Part shown: one piece after another, positions 39,956-50,024 of the stretch
How the letters are laid out: every line of letters begins with the position of its first letter
How positions within the stretch are numbered: the first letter of the stretch is position 1
Assembly: GCF_040419245.1 (NCBI RefSeq)
Contig: NZ_JAZHOH010000001.1
Location: forward strand, 2,170,001 to 2,234,000
Reading direction: 5' to 3'
Source of the DNA: Ewingella sp. CoE-038-23
GTDB lineage: Bacteria > Pseudomonadota > Gammaproteobacteria > Enterobacterales > Enterobacteriaceae
Length of the DNA stretch: 64,000 bases
Position numbers and translations under genes: made by a program
The notes under the pieces: generated by a model
What the model saw: only the letters and a program-made list of their open reading frames with translations
Told to the model about the DNA's origin: nothing
Databases searched by the model: none

Positions 39956-40768
39956 ATGGCACGCATTATAGTTGTTACATCGGGTAAAGGGGGCGTTGGC
40001 AAGACCACTTCAAGCGCAGCCATTGCTACCGGTCTAGCTCAAAAAGGTAAAAAAACCGTTGTTATCGACTTCGATATCGGTTTGCGTAACCTTGACCTGA
40101 TCATGGGCTGTGAGCGCCGCGTTGTTTATGATTTTGTTAACGTGATCCAAGGTGATGCCACGTTGAATCAAGCGCTTATCAAAGATAAACGCACTGACAA
40201 CCTGTTCATTCTTCCTGCTTCCCAAACCCGTGACAAAGACGCATTAACTCGTGAAGGCGTAGAGAAAATTCTTAACGACCTTAACGACATGGAATTCGAT
40301 TTCGTGGTCTGTGATTCACCCGCTGGTATCGAAACCGGTGCTCTGATGGCACTGTATTTCGCTGACGAAGCTGTGATCACCACCAACCCAGAAGTCTCTT
40401 CTGTACGTGACTCCGATCGCATTTTAGGTATTTTGTCTTCAAAATCCCGCCGCGCTGAGAAAGGCTTAGATCCAATCAAAGAACACCTGCTTCTGACTCG
40501 CTACAACCCAGGCCGTGTAAGCCGTGGTGACATGCTGAGCATGGAGGATGTGCTTGAAATCCTTCGCATTCCGTTGGTCGGCGTTATTCCTGAAGATCAG
40601 TCTGTACTGCGCGCGTCTAACCAAGGCGAGCCGGTCATTTTGGATCAGGAATCTGACGCAGGTAAGGCGTACGACGACACCGTCAGCCGTTTGCTTGGTG
40701 AAGAACGTGCGTTCCGTTTTATTGAGGAAGAGAAGAAGAGTTTCCTGAAACGCCTTTTTGGGGGATAA
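39956..40768 (+). CDS. minD: Septum site ATPase MinD
   Basis: Membrane-cycling ATPase of the ParA/MinD family, 270 residues, as E. coli. The deviant Walker A GKGGVGKTTSS with signature Lys and the C-terminal amphipathic membrane-targeting helix (EEKKSFLKRLFGG) are present. The ATG at 39956 follows AAGGAATCC; a frame extension to 39938 is not supported. MinD recruits MinC and is released by MinE. Confidence 0.98.
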   Translation: MARIIVVTSGKGGVGKTTSSAAIATGLAQKGKKTVVIDFDIGLRNLDLIMGCERRVVYDFVNVIQGDATLNQALIKDKRTDNLFILPASQTRDKDALTREGVEKILNDLNDMEFDFVVCDSPAGIETGALMALYFADEAVITTNPEVSSVRDSDRILGILSSKSRRAEKGLDPIKEHLLLTRYNPGRVSRGDMLSMEDVLEILRIPLVGVIPEDQSVLRASNQGEPVILDQESDAGKAYDDTVSRLLGEERAFRFIEEEKKSFLKRLFGG

Positions 40769-40771
40769 ACC

Positions 40772-41041
40772 ATGGCCTTGTTAGATTTCTTTCTGTCCCG
40801 TAAAAAGCCGACAGCCAATATAGCCAAGGAACGGCTACAGATCATCGTAGCAGAGCGACGCCGCGGGGACAGTGAACCCGCCTATCTGCCAGATCTGAAG
40901 CGTGATATTTTAGCGGTCATCTGTAAGTACATTCAGATTGACCCTGAAATGCTCAACGTGCAGTTTGAACAGAAAGGTGACGATATCTCGGTACTTGAGC
41001 TTAACGTGACGCTGCCGGACTCGGAAGAAGCGCCTAAATGA
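40772..41041 (+). CDS. minE: Cell division topological factor MinE
   Basis: 89 residues. The N-terminal amphipathic helix ([30 protein letters not shown]) binds membrane and MinD; the C-terminal part is the topological specificity domain. It starts 3 bases after the minD stop with GGGGGATAA as ribosome binding site. Confidence 0.97.
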   Translation: MALLDFFLSRKKPTANIAKERLQIIVAERRRGDSEPAYLPDLKRDILAVICKYIQIDPEMLNVQFEQKGDDISVLELNVTLPDSEEAPK

Positions 41042-41378
41042 CAGAGATGGACATGTTCTGTTTGAAGGCGTTTGCTTCAAAATAGCTGCCCCCTGTTCGT
41101 CAGGGGGTAACTGTATATTTATACAAGTTACTCGTTTCCGCTGTTAATATTCCATAAAACTCGATTGAGAGTTGTCCCATTCTTACTCACTTAACCTTGC
41201 CCTATTCTGCAATAATTGCTGACCCTAATTCGTGTAGTATCCCCCCTTATTTCATTCCGCTAAAAATACGTTTCTCGATAAATAAAAAAAGAGCAGAACC
41301 GGTCTGCCCTTCTTTAATTTGTGATTTATCTCAAACGCTATCTCAAAGCACGACTGTTTATTTATCAGCCGCTGGGTT
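41042..41378. other. Intergenic region minE-rnd
   Basis: 337 bp between convergent genes. Contains a CCCCCTG/CAGGGGG hairpin (41089-41107) without a T-run, which may end minCDE transcripts, and the rnd terminator. No gene seen. Confidence 0.5.
41283..41310 (-). terminator. Terminator of rnd
   Basis: Read on the minus strand: AGGGCAGA pairs with TCTGCTCT (one G-U) over a 5-base loop, followed by seven T. Confidence 0.75.
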
Positions 41379-42500
41379 TTAATAATCTTTGAGGATTTCC
41401 AGCAAGCGCGTTTTTAACAAATCACCGCGCCAACCGCTAATAATTTCCGGCTCGCTTTCTTTGGTTTTTAACTGCCAGTGCCAATTTAATAACTGGTTAA
41501 TTTGGCGTCTTGAGGCTAATAGCTCGACGCTCAGGCCACTCTCTTCGCTCACGGTTTGAATAAGCGCTTTGATATCTTTGAACACCTTGCGGTAGCCCGG
41601 TTGGTCAATCAGGCTCGACAATGGTGCAGGCAGCTCCTGCTCGTCCATAGCATTGGCTTCGGCCACCAGCGCCAACAGCGTACGGCCGTGGTAGCGAATT
41701 TCCGGGCCGCTCAGGCCTAATGCTTCCAGCTCGCCTAGTGACGTCGGCTGATAGCGCGCCACCTGCCACAGATTCTCTTCTCTCACCACGAAGTTCACCG
41801 CCAGGTCGCGCTGGCGAGCCTGTGTTAAACGCCATGACGCCAGCTTCTGCAAACAGGCCAGTTGGCGCGGACGTAGCTGGAAAGCATTGGTGATGTCGAG
41901 ATAAGCCTGCTCCGGCTGCAACACTTCAGCACGGCGGCGACACAGCGACAGGCACTCGTCCAGCGCGGCGTCCATCCAACCTGCTTCCTGCGTTTCACGC
42001 ATCAACTGCTCGGCCAGTGGTAGCAGATACCACACGTCGGCCGCCGCGTATACGCACTGCTTTTCGCTCAGCGGGCGGGCAATCCAGTCAGTGCGCGACT
42101 CGCTTTTATCCAGCTCAACGCCCGTGGTTTCCGCCACTAAACGTGCAAAGCCGCAAGAGAGCGGACGACCGCTGAACGCCGCGAGGATCTGAGTATCAAT
42201 CAGCGGAACGGGAAGCACGCCAAAAGCGTTGAGGAATACTTCGAGATCTTCACTGCCTGCATGGAGGAATTTCACCACGTTTGGGTTCACCAGCAGGTCA
42301 ATAAAGGGCTGCCACGCGGTGATCGGCAGTGGGTCAATCAGGGTCAGCGTTTCACCATCAAACAGCTGGATCAGCCCTAACTGCGGGTAGTAGGTGCGGG
42401 TTCTGACGAACTCGGTATCAAGGGCAATCTGGCTATGAGCCTGAGCTTGCAAACAAACCTGCGCAAGCGCGTCATTAGTGGTAATCAACTGATAGTTCAA
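41379..42500 (-). CDS. rnd: Ribonuclease D
   Basis: 3'-5' exoribonuclease in tRNA 3' maturation, 373 residues (E. coli 375). The DEDDy exonuclease domain begins ALDTEFVRTRTYY and includes KFLHAGSEDLEVF and YAAADVWYLLPL; a C-terminal HRDC domain follows. Translation begins at TTG (42500), giving MNYQLITTNDALAQ, which matches the E. coli protein. E. coli rnd is also known to use UUG. No ATG nearby fits. Confidence 0.95.
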   Translation of the reverse strand: MNYQLITTNDALAQVCLQAQAHSQIALDTEFVRTRTYYPQLGLIQLFDGETLTLIDPLPITAWQPFIDLLVNPNVVKFLHAGSEDLEVFLNAFGVLPVPLIDTQILAAFSGRPLSCGFARLVAETTGVELDKSESRTDWIARPLSEKQCVYAAADVWYLLPLAEQLMRETQEAGWMDAALDECLSLCRRRAEVLQPEQAYLDITNAFQLRPRQLACLQKLASWRLTQARQRDLAVNFVVREENLWQVARYQPTSLGELEALGLSGPEIRYHGRTLLALVAEANAMDEQELPAPLSSLIDQPGYRKVFKDIKALIQTVSEESGLSVELLASRRQINQLLNWHWQLKTKESEPEIISGWRGDLLKTRLLEILKDY

Positions 42501-42564
42501 ACTTTGATTCTCTTAATCATATACCCGCCTTCTGACTGTCAATCGAAGGATGGATATTATTGCG

Positions 42565-42599
42565 TAAAACGTAACGACGCCGGACTTAGCCGGCGTCGT
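42565..42599 (-). terminator. Terminator of fadD
   Basis: 10-bp stem ACGACGCCGG/CCGGCGTCGT with 6-base loop; on the minus strand a TTTT tract follows after four bases. Confidence 0.7.
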
Positions 42600-42628
42600 G
42601 GGAATCTGCGTATGATGAACCTAATTCG

Positions 42629-44326
42629 CTAGGCCGCGCTCTGCTTTGCGTCTGGCTTAGGTTTTTTATGTTCATCACGGAGCTCACGACGAAGAATTTT
42701 GCCAACGTTCGACTTTGGCAGTTCATCGCGGAACTCAACAATCTTCGGCACTTTGTAACCCGTCAGCATGCGTCGACAATGCGCCAGCAGCTCTTCGCTG
42801 GTCAGCGACGGATCTTTCTTCACGACGCAGATCTTGACGATCTCCCCTGATGATTCGCTCTCCACGCCGATAGCGGCCACTTCGAGCACTTTCTCATGCT
42901 GGGAAACGATATCTTCAATCTCGTTAGGATAGACGTTGAAACCGGAGACCAGAATCATGTCTTTTTTACGATCAATGATGCGTAAAAAGCCCTGCTCGTC
43001 CACTGTAACGATATCGCCGGTTGAGAGCCAGCCATCTTTTAACACTTCATCCGTCGCTGAGGGGCGCTGCCAGTAGCCTAGCATCACCTGTGGCCCGCGA
43101 ATTAACAGCTCGCCCGGCTCGCCGAAAGGCACTTCCTGGCCATTATCGTCGACAAGCTTCACCTCTGTCGATGGCACCGGCAAACCAATGCTGCCACTAT
43201 AATGTTTCAAATCATAAGGGTTGCCCGCCACCAGCGGCGCGCACTCCGTCAGGCCATAACCCTCCAGCAGATGCTTGCCGGTGAGTTTTTCCCATTTATC
43301 CGCCACTGACTTCTGCACCGACATCCCGCCGCCCACAGACAGTCGCAGCGTGGAGAAATCCAGTTCGCGGAAATCTTCATTATTGAGCAACGCGTTGAAT
43401 AATGTATTCACACCACTGATGGTGGTGAATGGATATTTCGCCAGCTCTTTCACCATTCCGGGTATATCCCTTGGATTGGTGATAAGCAGGCTGCGCCCGC
43501 CCATTTCGATAAACAGCAGACAGTTCACGGTGAGCGCGAATATATGGTAGAGCGGCAGCGCGGTAACCACTAAATCATGGCCGGGTTTAAGCAGCGGAGA
43601 ATAGGCGGCTTTAGCTTGTTCGAGGTTGGCCTGCATATTCCGGTGGGTCAGCATCGCGCCTTTGGCCACGCCGGTCGTGCCGCCAGTATATTGCAGGAAA
43701 GCCAAATCGCTGTTGATAACATCCGGCTTAATATATTGCATCCGCCGCCCCTGTTGCAGGACGCTGCGAAATGAGATGGCATTTGGCAGATGATATTTCG
43801 GCACCAGCTTTTTGACGTATTTCACCACGAAGTTCACCAGCGTGCCTTTGGCGGCGGAGAGCTGGTCGCCCATGCGGGTCAAAATTACGTGTTTAACCTG
43901 GGTTTTGTAGACCACCTTTTCCAACGTGTGGGCAAAGTTGGACACGATGACAATGGCGCACGCGCCGCTGTCATTCAGCTGGTGTTCTAACTCACGCGGG
44001 GTGTAAAGCGGGTTAACGTTGACCACCACCAGCCCGGCGCGAAGCACGCCAAACAGGGCAATTGGGTACTGCAACAGGTTAGGCATCATCAGCGCAACGC
44101 GGTCGCCCTTCTTCAGCCCTAACTCATTTTGCAAGTAGGCGGCAAAAGCGCGACTGCGCTCTTCGAGCTTACGGAAGGTCATCACCTCGCCCATATTGAT
44201 AAAGGCCGGGTTGTCCGCGAAACGCAGGGCAGCGTTTTCGAACATTTCGACCAATGAGCTATAGCGATCCGGGTCGATGTTCTCAGGAACATCAGAAGGG
44301 TAACGTTTTAGCCAGACCTTTTCCAA
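42629..44326 (-). CDS. fadD: Long-chain-fatty-acid-CoA ligase FadD
   Basis: Acyl-CoA synthetase of the ANL superfamily, 565 residues (E. coli 561), activating imported fatty acids at the inner membrane. ATP motif [14 protein letters not shown] and fatty-acid motif around [19 protein letters not shown] are present. The start is taken as TTG at 44326, since AGGAG lies 7 bases upstream and the product [14 protein letters not shown] aligns with E. coli, which also starts at TTG. An ATG 33 bases earlier has no ribosome binding site. Confidence 0.95.
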   Translation of the reverse strand: MEKVWLKRYPSDVPENIDPDRYSSLVEMFENAALRFADNPAFINMGEVMTFRKLEERSRAFAAYLQNELGLKKGDRVALMMPNLLQYPIALFGVLRAGLVVVNVNPLYTPRELEHQLNDSGACAIVIVSNFAHTLEKVVYKTQVKHVILTRMGDQLSAAKGTLVNFVVKYVKKLVPKYHLPNAISFRSVLQQGRRMQYIKPDVINSDLAFLQYTGGTTGVAKGAMLTHRNMQANLEQAKAAYSPLLKPGHDLVVTALPLYHIFALTVNCLLFIEMGGRSLLITNPRDIPGMVKELAKYPFTTISGVNTLFNALLNNEDFRELDFSTLRLSVGGGMSVQKSVADKWEKLTGKHLLEGYGLTECAPLVAGNPYDLKHYSGSIGLPVPSTEVKLVDDNGQEVPFGEPGELLIRGPQVMLGYWQRPSATDEVLKDGWLSTGDIVTVDEQGFLRIIDRKKDMILVSGFNVYPNEIEDIVSQHEKVLEVAAIGVESESSGEIVKICVVKKDPSLTSEELLAHCRRMLTGYKVPKIVEFRDELPKSNVGKILRRELRDEHKKPKPDAKQSAA

Positions 44327-44399
44327 GGTATCACTCCTGCAATAATGTGCTGCTGCCATCTCAATATGACGAGTTTTATCATGCCTGTAACAATATTTT

Positions 44400-44416
44400 A
44401 ACTCAGCTTACCAGTT
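44400..44416. promoter_or_regulatory. Candidate FadR operator upstream of fadD
   Basis: Read on the minus strand, AACTGGTAAGCTGAGTT has a perfect AACTGGT half of the FadR consensus AACTGGTCCGACCTGTT and a degenerate second half (11 of 17 overall). It is 74 bp before the fadD start. Pattern match only. Confidence 0.35.
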
Positions 44417-44477
44417 GCGGTTCAAACAATGTTGAGGTTGAGAGGCTTGTCACTAATTTGTTGTGGACTTCCATGGC

Positions 44478-44509
44478 CCAAAAAAGAAAAAGGCGACCAG
44501 AGTCGCCTT
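44478..44509 (-). terminator. Terminator of yeaY
   Basis: AAGGCGAC/GTCGCCTT with loop of 4; the minus-strand tail reads TTTCTTTTTT. Confidence 0.85.
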
Positions 44510-44532
44510 AAAAGTCTTACTCTACTGCTTAG

Positions 44533-45177
44533 TTATTCGGTCACGAAGGTTTCTACACGAGCCGGTTGTGGGTCATACCAGCCCGGTCCCCAGCCTGGAC
44601 CAAAGCCTCTGCCCCAGCGTGAGTTATACGGACCGTAGTAGCCCCACGGGCCAATTGGCTGCGGCGGCATCACCACCTGTTGAGACAGGTGCCAGCGTTT
44701 GTAGCTGTTCACGTCCACAGTGATAAAATTGTAAGAGGACTGGCCGATGGTGCCCTTCTCCGCGCCGGTAATTGGCCCGACGACGGTGACAAGTTGGTCT
44801 CGCAGATCGACCGGATCCACAAAGCCGTTCACATAGGCGTGAATTCGCCCCAGCGACGCTGCGCCCAGAATCGGCCTTGCTGCGTCATCCAGCGGCACGG
44901 TGGCGATTTCCAGCCGCGTTTTGTTCTGCTCATTGGTCACGCTGATCACTTTACCGCCGAAGCGCGACTCTTGGCCGACATACAGCTGCGGCGCGCCCTG
45001 CACCACTTGCAGATTCATCTGCGGTGTATCCGTGGTACCGCGAATATCCGCAGGCACGGTAACACAGCCGGACAGCAACAAAACGCTTAACCCAATGGCG
45101 CTAAGCGCCAGGCGTTTAGACTGAAAAACAGAACGTTTAAAACCAGAAAACTGTTGCACTGCCGACCACCTACGCAT
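44533..45177 (-). CDS. yeaY: Slp-family outer-membrane lipoprotein YeaY
   Basis: 214 residues (E. coli 193) of the Slp/YeaY lipoprotein family. The signal sequence is preceded by an extended basic N-terminus and ends in lipobox LSGC. The core [16 protein letters not shown] and [17 protein letters not shown] stretches are conserved. The C-terminus is rich in Gly, Trp, Tyr and Pro. The start at 45177 follows CAGGAG at 8 bases. E. coli homologue Slp is a starvation-inducible protein; YeaY's role is unclear. Confidence 0.9.
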   Translation of the reverse strand: MRRWSAVQQFSGFKRSVFQSKRLALSAIGLSVLLLSGCVTVPADIRGTTDTPQMNLQVVQGAPQLYVGQESRFGGKVISVTNEQNKTRLEIATVPLDDAARPILGAASLGRIHAYVNGFVDPVDLRDQLVTVVGPITGAEKGTIGQSSYNFITVDVNSYKRWHLSQQVVMPPQPIGPWGYYGPYNSRWGRGFGPGWGPGWYDPQPARVETFVTE

Positions 45178-45240
45178 TGTGAGAACTCCTGGACGATACT
45201 TACACTTTTGACCACGATTTAGTTCACAAGTTGCTAAAAC

Positions 45241-45942
45241 TTAACGGCCAGGAAGCTTTTTCCAGGTCACTTCATTACGCAGATAAACCGGCTCGGCATG
45301 CTCAGCGCTGACGCGAACGCCGGATTTCCACATGTTCAGGGCCAGAGGCAGCATATCTTCGGCCTGCGGCAGACACATTTTGCCATCAAATAATTCCACG
45401 GCAGATGATTCACCCAGCAAATCTGGGTAGGTCTGCCAGCCGGTGCCAACCGTGGCAAAGCGCCCGGTCAGTGCCTGAGCGCGGGGTAACAGCTGCTCGG
45501 GTTTCAGCACGGCTTCGGACTGCTCGCCCTGCCATTCGCCATCTTCACCGCGCAGGTATTCAGCCCAGTAGACTTCGCCCATGCGGGCATCAATCGCCGC
45601 CAAGACGCGGGTCGCTTGGGTCAGGCGATAGGCGCCCTGCGCCATGGTCATCAGCGTGGAAACGGGCAACAGCGGCAGCTCAGCGCCGAAGGCCAGCCCT
45701 TGCGCCACGCCAATGCCGATACGCACGCCGGTAAAGCTGCCAGGGCCGCGGCCAAAGGCCAGCGCGTCAACCTGATTCAGCGTCAAGCCGGCTTCGGACA
45801 GGATCTGCTGCACCATCGGCAAAATGCGCTGCGTATGTTCACGGGCGCAAAGTTCGAAATGAGCGAGGGTTTCGCCATTATTGTAAAGCGCAACCGAGCA
45901 GGCTTCAGTCGCCGTATCAATTGCTAAAATTCGTGTGGACAT
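45241..45942 (-). CDS. tsaB: tRNA threonylcarbamoyladenosine synthesis protein TsaB
   Basis: ASKHA-fold protein, 233 residues (E. coli 231), that forms a complex with TsaD and TsaE to make t6A at position 37 of ANN-decoding tRNAs. The N-terminus [15 protein letters not shown] and the [13 protein letters not shown] motif are typical. GAGG precedes the ATG. It follows yoaA with 69 bases between, as in E. coli. Confidence 0.96.
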   Translation of the reverse strand: MSTRILAIDTATEACSVALYNNGETLAHFELCAREHTQRILPMVQQILSEAGLTLNQVDALAFGRGPGSFTGVRIGIGVAQGLAFGAELPLLPVSTLMTMAQGAYRLTQATRVLAAIDARMGEVYWAEYLRGEDGEWQGEQSEAVLKPEQLLPRAQALTGRFATVGTGWQTYPDLLGESSAVELFDGKMCLPQAEDMLPLALNMWKSGVRVSAEHAEPVYLRNEVTWKKLPGR

Positions 45943-46011
45943 GCCAAACCTCAGGCGGGAAAGAAAAGTTATGGGCCTTTTTCGCGGCCGAATATTAACA
46001 CAAGCGCGGCG

Positions 46012-47925
46012 CTATTTCTGCTGTTGAGACTCTTGCAGGAAGCGGATTGCGCGGTCTAAATCTCGGGTGCGCGGCGTCGGCGGCAGGCTGTTTAAAAATA
46101 CCTCGCCGTAAGGGCGCATCACCAGCCGGTTGTCGCAGATAATCATCACGCCGCGATCGTCAGTGTCGCGGATCAAACGCCCGACGCCCTGCTTCAAGGT
46201 GATCACCGCGTCCGGCAGCTGGACTTCATTGAACGGATCGCCACCGCGCAGGCGGCAGTCCTCAATGCGCGCCTTGAGCAGAGGGTCATCCGGCGAGGTA
46301 AAGGGCAGTTTGTCGATAATCACGCACGACAGTGCCTCTCCGCGCACGTCTACCCCTTCCCAGAAGCTGCTGGTTGCCACCAGCAAGGCGTTACCCGCCT
46401 CGACAAACTGCGCCAGCAGCTGGCCCTTACTGGTTTCACCCTGCACCAAAACCGGCAGTGTCATGCTGGCACGAAACTCTTCGGCCAGTTCGCGCATCAT
46501 CTGGTGCGAGGTGCAGAGGAAGAAGCAGCGCCCCTTGTTGGCTTCAATCACCGGGCGCAGCATGCGCGCCAGCTGGCGCGAGCCGCCGCGCTCGTTGGGC
46601 GAAGGCAGGAAGCGCGGGACACAGAGTAGCGCCTGATTGGCGTAATCAAAGGGGCTGGCGAGCAGCAGCGTTTCGGCGTCGTTCAGGCCGAGACGCTCGG
46701 TAAAATGATGCAGCTGATCGTTCACCGAAAGGGTCGCGGAGGTGAAAATCCACGCGCCCGGTTTGTCAGTCATCATTTCGCTGAATTTGTCAGTCACCGA
46801 TAGCGGCGTCAGGGCCAGCACGAAGTGGCGCGAGTTGCATTCGTACCAGTAGCTGTAGCCGGGAATAGAGACATCTTTCAGACGCTTGAGGCGATTGCGA
46901 TACAGCGTAGCGCGCTCGAACGCCGCGTCCAGCAAGGCCGAGCGGCCAAGGGAGAGCTTCACCACGTCGTAGCAAAGCTCCAGCGCGTCATCAAGCAACA
47001 GCAGCGCGCGCTGGATGGCGGGCTGATTGAGCACGTCACGCAGATTACCTCTAAAGCCCGGCTCGCCCAGTGCTAGGCGGAAGTCCATGGTGCTTTGGCT
47101 CAGGCGATCGGCGCTCTTTTGCAACTGAACCGAGTCGCGAACCTCGGTGCGATAGGCGATGGTGATGTCTTTCGCCATGTCCAGCAGCTGGCGGCTGGTC
47201 ACCTGCTGGCCGAAATATTGGCTGGCAATGTCAGGGATCTGATGGGCTTCGTCGAAAATCATCACGTCGGCGGTGGGGATCAGTTCGCCAAAGCCGCTCT
47301 CTTTCACCACCATGTCGGCCATAAACAGGTGGTGGTTGACCACCACCACGTCGGCATCCATGGCTTTGCGGCGCGCCTTCACTACGAAGCAGTCTTTGTA
47401 GGCCGGGCAGTCGCTGCCCAAACAGTTGTCATTGGTACTGGTGACCAGCGGCCAGACGTGGCTGTCTTCGGCTACCACCGAGCAGGTGCTGATGTCACCC
47501 TCTTCGGTCATGCTCGACCAGTTACGCAGATGCACTAAATCGCTCAGCGACTGGCTGGCAAGCTCGCCGCCGGAGAGCGATTGCTGCTCCAGACGCTCAA
47601 TGCACAGGTAGTTGGAGCGCCCTTTCAGCAAAGCTAATTTGCCTTTGAATTTCAGCGCCGTGGCGACTTTTGGCAGGTCGCGGGAATAGAGCTGGTCCTG
47701 CAGGGCTTTCGAGCCAGTGGAGATAATGACTTTTTTACCGGAACGCAGCGCGGGGGCCAGATAAGCGTAAGTTTTACCGGTACCTGTACCGGCTTCCACC
47801 ACCAAACCTTGCTTATTTTTGATAGCCGTACTGACGGCCTGCGCCATCAGACGCTGAGGTTCACGGGGTTTAAAACCTTCAATTTTCTGCGCTAACGCGC
47901 CGTCTGGTGCAAAATCGTCTATCAC
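46012..47925 (-). CDS. yoaA: ATP-dependent helicase YoaA
   Basis: XPD/DinG-type superfamily 2 helicase, 637 residues (E. coli 636), which with HolC (chi) acts in replication repair. Walker A EAGTGTGKTYAYL, DEAH motif FDEAHQIPD and C-terminal GRLIRD are present. Four cysteines of the iron-sulfur cluster fall in the CSVV...CLGSDCPAYKDC segment. Initiation is at GTG (47925), which reproduces the E. coli N-terminus DDFAPDG. Confidence 0.95.
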   Translation of the reverse strand: MIDDFAPDGALAQKIEGFKPREPQRLMAQAVSTAIKNKQGLVVEAGTGTGKTYAYLAPALRSGKKVIISTGSKALQDQLYSRDLPKVATALKFKGKLALLKGRSNYLCIERLEQQSLSGGELASQSLSDLVHLRNWSSMTEEGDISTCSVVAEDSHVWPLVTSTNDNCLGSDCPAYKDCFVVKARRKAMDADVVVVNHHLFMADMVVKESGFGELIPTADVMIFDEAHQIPDIASQYFGQQVTSRQLLDMAKDITIAYRTEVRDSVQLQKSADRLSQSTMDFRLALGEPGFRGNLRDVLNQPAIQRALLLLDDALELCYDVVKLSLGRSALLDAAFERATLYRNRLKRLKDVSIPGYSYWYECNSRHFVLALTPLSVTDKFSEMMTDKPGAWIFTSATLSVNDQLHHFTERLGLNDAETLLLASPFDYANQALLCVPRFLPSPNERGGSRQLARMLRPVIEANKGRCFFLCTSHQMMRELAEEFRASMTLPVLVQGETSKGQLLAQFVEAGNALLVATSSFWEGVDVRGEALSCVIIDKLPFTSPDDPLLKARIEDCRLRGGDPFNEVQLPDAVITLKQGVGRLIRDTDDRGVMIICDNRLVMRPYGEVFLNSLPPTPRTRDLDRAIRFLQESQQQK

Positions 47926-48068
47926 GCTGTCTCTCTACCTGTACGGATCAGCAGTGATTATGCCAATCCTTACCCCTCTCTACCACCGACTTGTGCCGGT
48001 CCATTGCAATAAGCCTTTGTGATACCCTATTAGCAACATTAAAAAAGATGCCAAACAGGAGCACCTAA

Positions 48069-48413
48069 ATGACTATCGAACGTATCAGACCCGAGCCGCG
48101 CATGTCCGACGTCGTGATCCATAACGACACCCTGTATTACACCGCCGTGCCGGAAAATCTGGACGCCGACGCCAAAGCGCAGACGGCTGAGACACTGGCT
48201 ATCATTGACGCCGTGTTAAAAGAAGCGGGTTCTGATAAGAGCAAAATCCTCGATGCCACCCTGTTCTTGGTGCACAAAGAAGATTTTAAAGCGATGAACG
48301 AAGCTTGGGATGCGTGGGTTTCTCCGGGCAATGCGCCAGTGCGTTGCACCGTGCAGGCCAACCTGATGAACCCGAAATATAAGATTGAAATTAAAATCAT
48401 CGCCGCGCGTTAA
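48069..48413 (+). CDS. yoaB: RidA family protein YoaB
   Basis: 114 residues, the E. coli length, of the Rid/YER057c/UK114 family, whose members deaminate reactive enamines and imines. The characteristic Arg is in APVRCTVQA. AGGAG precedes the ATG. It diverges from yoaA. Confidence 0.93.
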   Translation: MTIERIRPEPRMSDVVIHNDTLYYTAVPENLDADAKAQTAETLAIIDAVLKEAGSDKSKILDATLFLVHKEDFKAMNEAWDAWVSPGNAPVRCTVQANLMNPKYKIEIKIIAAR

Positions 48414-48441
48414 TTCGCTTTTAGCGCCAAATGATGAAGAC

Positions 48442-48469
48442 AAAAAAACCTCCCGCGGGAGGTTTTTTT
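48442..48469. terminator. Bidirectional terminator yoaB/eda
   Basis: Near-perfect palindrome AAAAAAACCTCCCG and its complement between convergent genes, with A and T runs on both sides. Confidence 0.9.
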
Positions 48470-48490
48470 ATGCTGCAAAACAGCCGCAGA

Positions 48491-49132
48491 TCACTGCTTG
48501 GCACCCGCCACGGCTTCTTGGGCCAGTTGGGTGATCCGCGCGTAATCCCCTGACTCCAGCGCATCTGCCGGAACCAGCCATGAACCGCCGATGCACAGCA
48601 CGCTTTTCAGCGCCAAGTAGTCACGGTAGTTGTTTGGCGTAATGCCGCCGGTCGGACAGAAACGCACCTGCGGGAATGGCCCTGCGATGGCTTGCAGCGC
48701 TTTTACCCCACCGTTGGCTTCCGCCGGGAAGAACTTGAACTCGCGCAGACCGGCATCCAGACCCAGCATCAGTTCAGACACCGTGCTAATGCCAGGGATC
48801 AGCGGAATTGGGCCAGCATTGGCAGCTTTCAGCAGCGGCTCGGTTAAGCCCGGGCTGATGGCGAACTGCGCGCCAGCGGCGGTTACTTCGGCCAGTTGTT
48901 CAGGGTTCAACACCGTGCCCGCGCCGATAATCGCGTCCGGCACTTCCTTGGCGATAGCTTTAATAGCGTCAACCGCGCAGGCGGTGCGCAGAGTCACTTC
49001 CAACACTCGCACGCCGCCCGCAACCAAAGCTTTCGCCAGCGGCACCGCGTGTTCGAGTTTGTTAATCACAATCACCGGAACCACCGGACCTGAGGTCAGG
49101 ATCTGTTCCGCGCTTGTTTTCCAGTTTTTCAT
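48491..49132 (-). CDS. eda: KDPG/KHG aldolase
   Basis: Class I aldolase, 213 residues, as E. coli Eda, splitting 2-keto-3-deoxy-6-phosphogluconate to pyruvate and glyceraldehyde 3-phosphate. The Schiff-base Lys133 is in FKFFPAE, and the Glu in VLEVTLRT is the acid/base. It follows pgl on the same strand, but a terminator separates them. Edd, which makes the substrate from phosphogluconate, is not next to it. Confidence 0.96.
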   Translation of the reverse strand: MKNWKTSAEQILTSGPVVPVIVINKLEHAVPLAKALVAGGVRVLEVTLRTACAVDAIKAIAKEVPDAIIGAGTVLNPEQLAEVTAAGAQFAISPGLTEPLLKAANAGPIPLIPGISTVSELMLGLDAGLREFKFFPAEANGGVKALQAIAGPFPQVRFCPTGGITPNNYRDYLALKSVLCIGGSWLVPADALESGDYARITQLAQEAVAGAKQ

Positions 49133-49274
49133 CGTTGTCTCCGTTCATGCCCGCAGGCATCGTTGTGATTGTTGGCGCGCCCCTGCCACAGGGCCTGCAT
49201 GTTTGCAGGTTACCGACCACACCACATAGCTACTTTACAGCCGAATGATTGGGGATAGTAAATCTGAAAAAACA

Positions 49275-49307
49275 AAATAAAAAAACCGCTGCATAGGCAA
49301 CGGTTTT
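49275..49307 (-). terminator. Terminator between pgl and eda
   Basis: On the minus strand AAAACCG(TTGC) pairs with (GCAG)CGGTTTT and continues into TTTATTTTG. It suggests that eda is mainly expressed from its own promoter. Confidence 0.8.
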
Positions 49308-49318
49308 AGTGAGTGCTG

Positions 49319-50014
49319 TTAAGCCGACCAATAGACGCTGACCGGCGTTTGCTGTTGATTCAGCACCGCGCGGACCGGCATTTCATTCACGTCGGTCCCC
49401 TTTTCAGCGCGCTCATAGACATCGCGCTTGGCTTCGCCGTTCAGATGCAAATAGATATTGCGACTGTCGAGCAGCACCGGCAAGGTCAGCGTAATGCGGT
49501 CCAGAGGCGCAGTCAGCGGGGTCATACCCAGACAGGTGCGCCCCGAGTCCAAATCCAAGGCTTCGCCAAGGTTTGCCGCACCGGGGAACAGTGACGCCGT
49601 GTGGCCGTCATCGCCCATGCCGAGGATCACCACGTCGATAGGTCGCGGCAATTGCTGCAACGCCACTTCGGTAGCGGATGCCCCTTCAAACGGCGAAGCG
49701 GCATCGTTCTTCAGGCCAATAAAGGTCGCGGCGAGCGCCGGGCCTTGCAGCAGGTTGTTGCGCACCGTTTTTTCATTGCTGGCGCTATTGTCCGGGCTGA
49801 CCCAACGTTCATCAGCCAAGGTGATCACCACCTTGCTCCAATCCAGCTCCTGACGTGCCAGCAGCGTGAACAGGTCGACCGGCGTGCGGCCCCCTGATAC
49901 CACCAGACTGGCTTTGCCGTTTGCTTTGATGCCTTCACGCAGCGCATCCGCAATCTTTCCGGCGAAGTTTTGGGTCAGCGCCAGCGCGCCGGAAAATTCG
50001 ACAAAATTGGCCAT
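49319..50014 (-). CDS. pgl: 6-phosphogluconolactonase, DevB type
   Basis: 231-residue glucosamine-6-phosphate isomerase-like lactonase, the second enzyme of the oxidative pentose phosphate pathway. Motifs VSGGRTPVDLF, LADERWVSPDNSASNE and GMGDDGHTASLFPG are diagnostic. This is the DevB family, unlike E. coli Pgl (YbhE), which is a beta-propeller. The ATG at 50014 follows AAAGGG and lies 10 bases behind the zwf stop, so zwf-pgl is one operon. Confidence 0.94.
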   Translation of the reverse strand: MANFVEFSGALALTQNFAGKIADALREGIKANGKASLVVSGGRTPVDLFTLLARQELDWSKVVITLADERWVSPDNSASNEKTVRNNLLQGPALAATFIGLKNDAASPFEGASATEVALQQLPRPIDVVILGMGDDGHTASLFPGAANLGEALDLDSGRTCLGMTPLTAPLDRITLTLPVLLDSRNIYLHLNGEAKRDVYERAEKGTDVNEMPVRAVLNQQQTPVSVYWSA

Positions 50015-50024
50015 CAGTTTCCCT

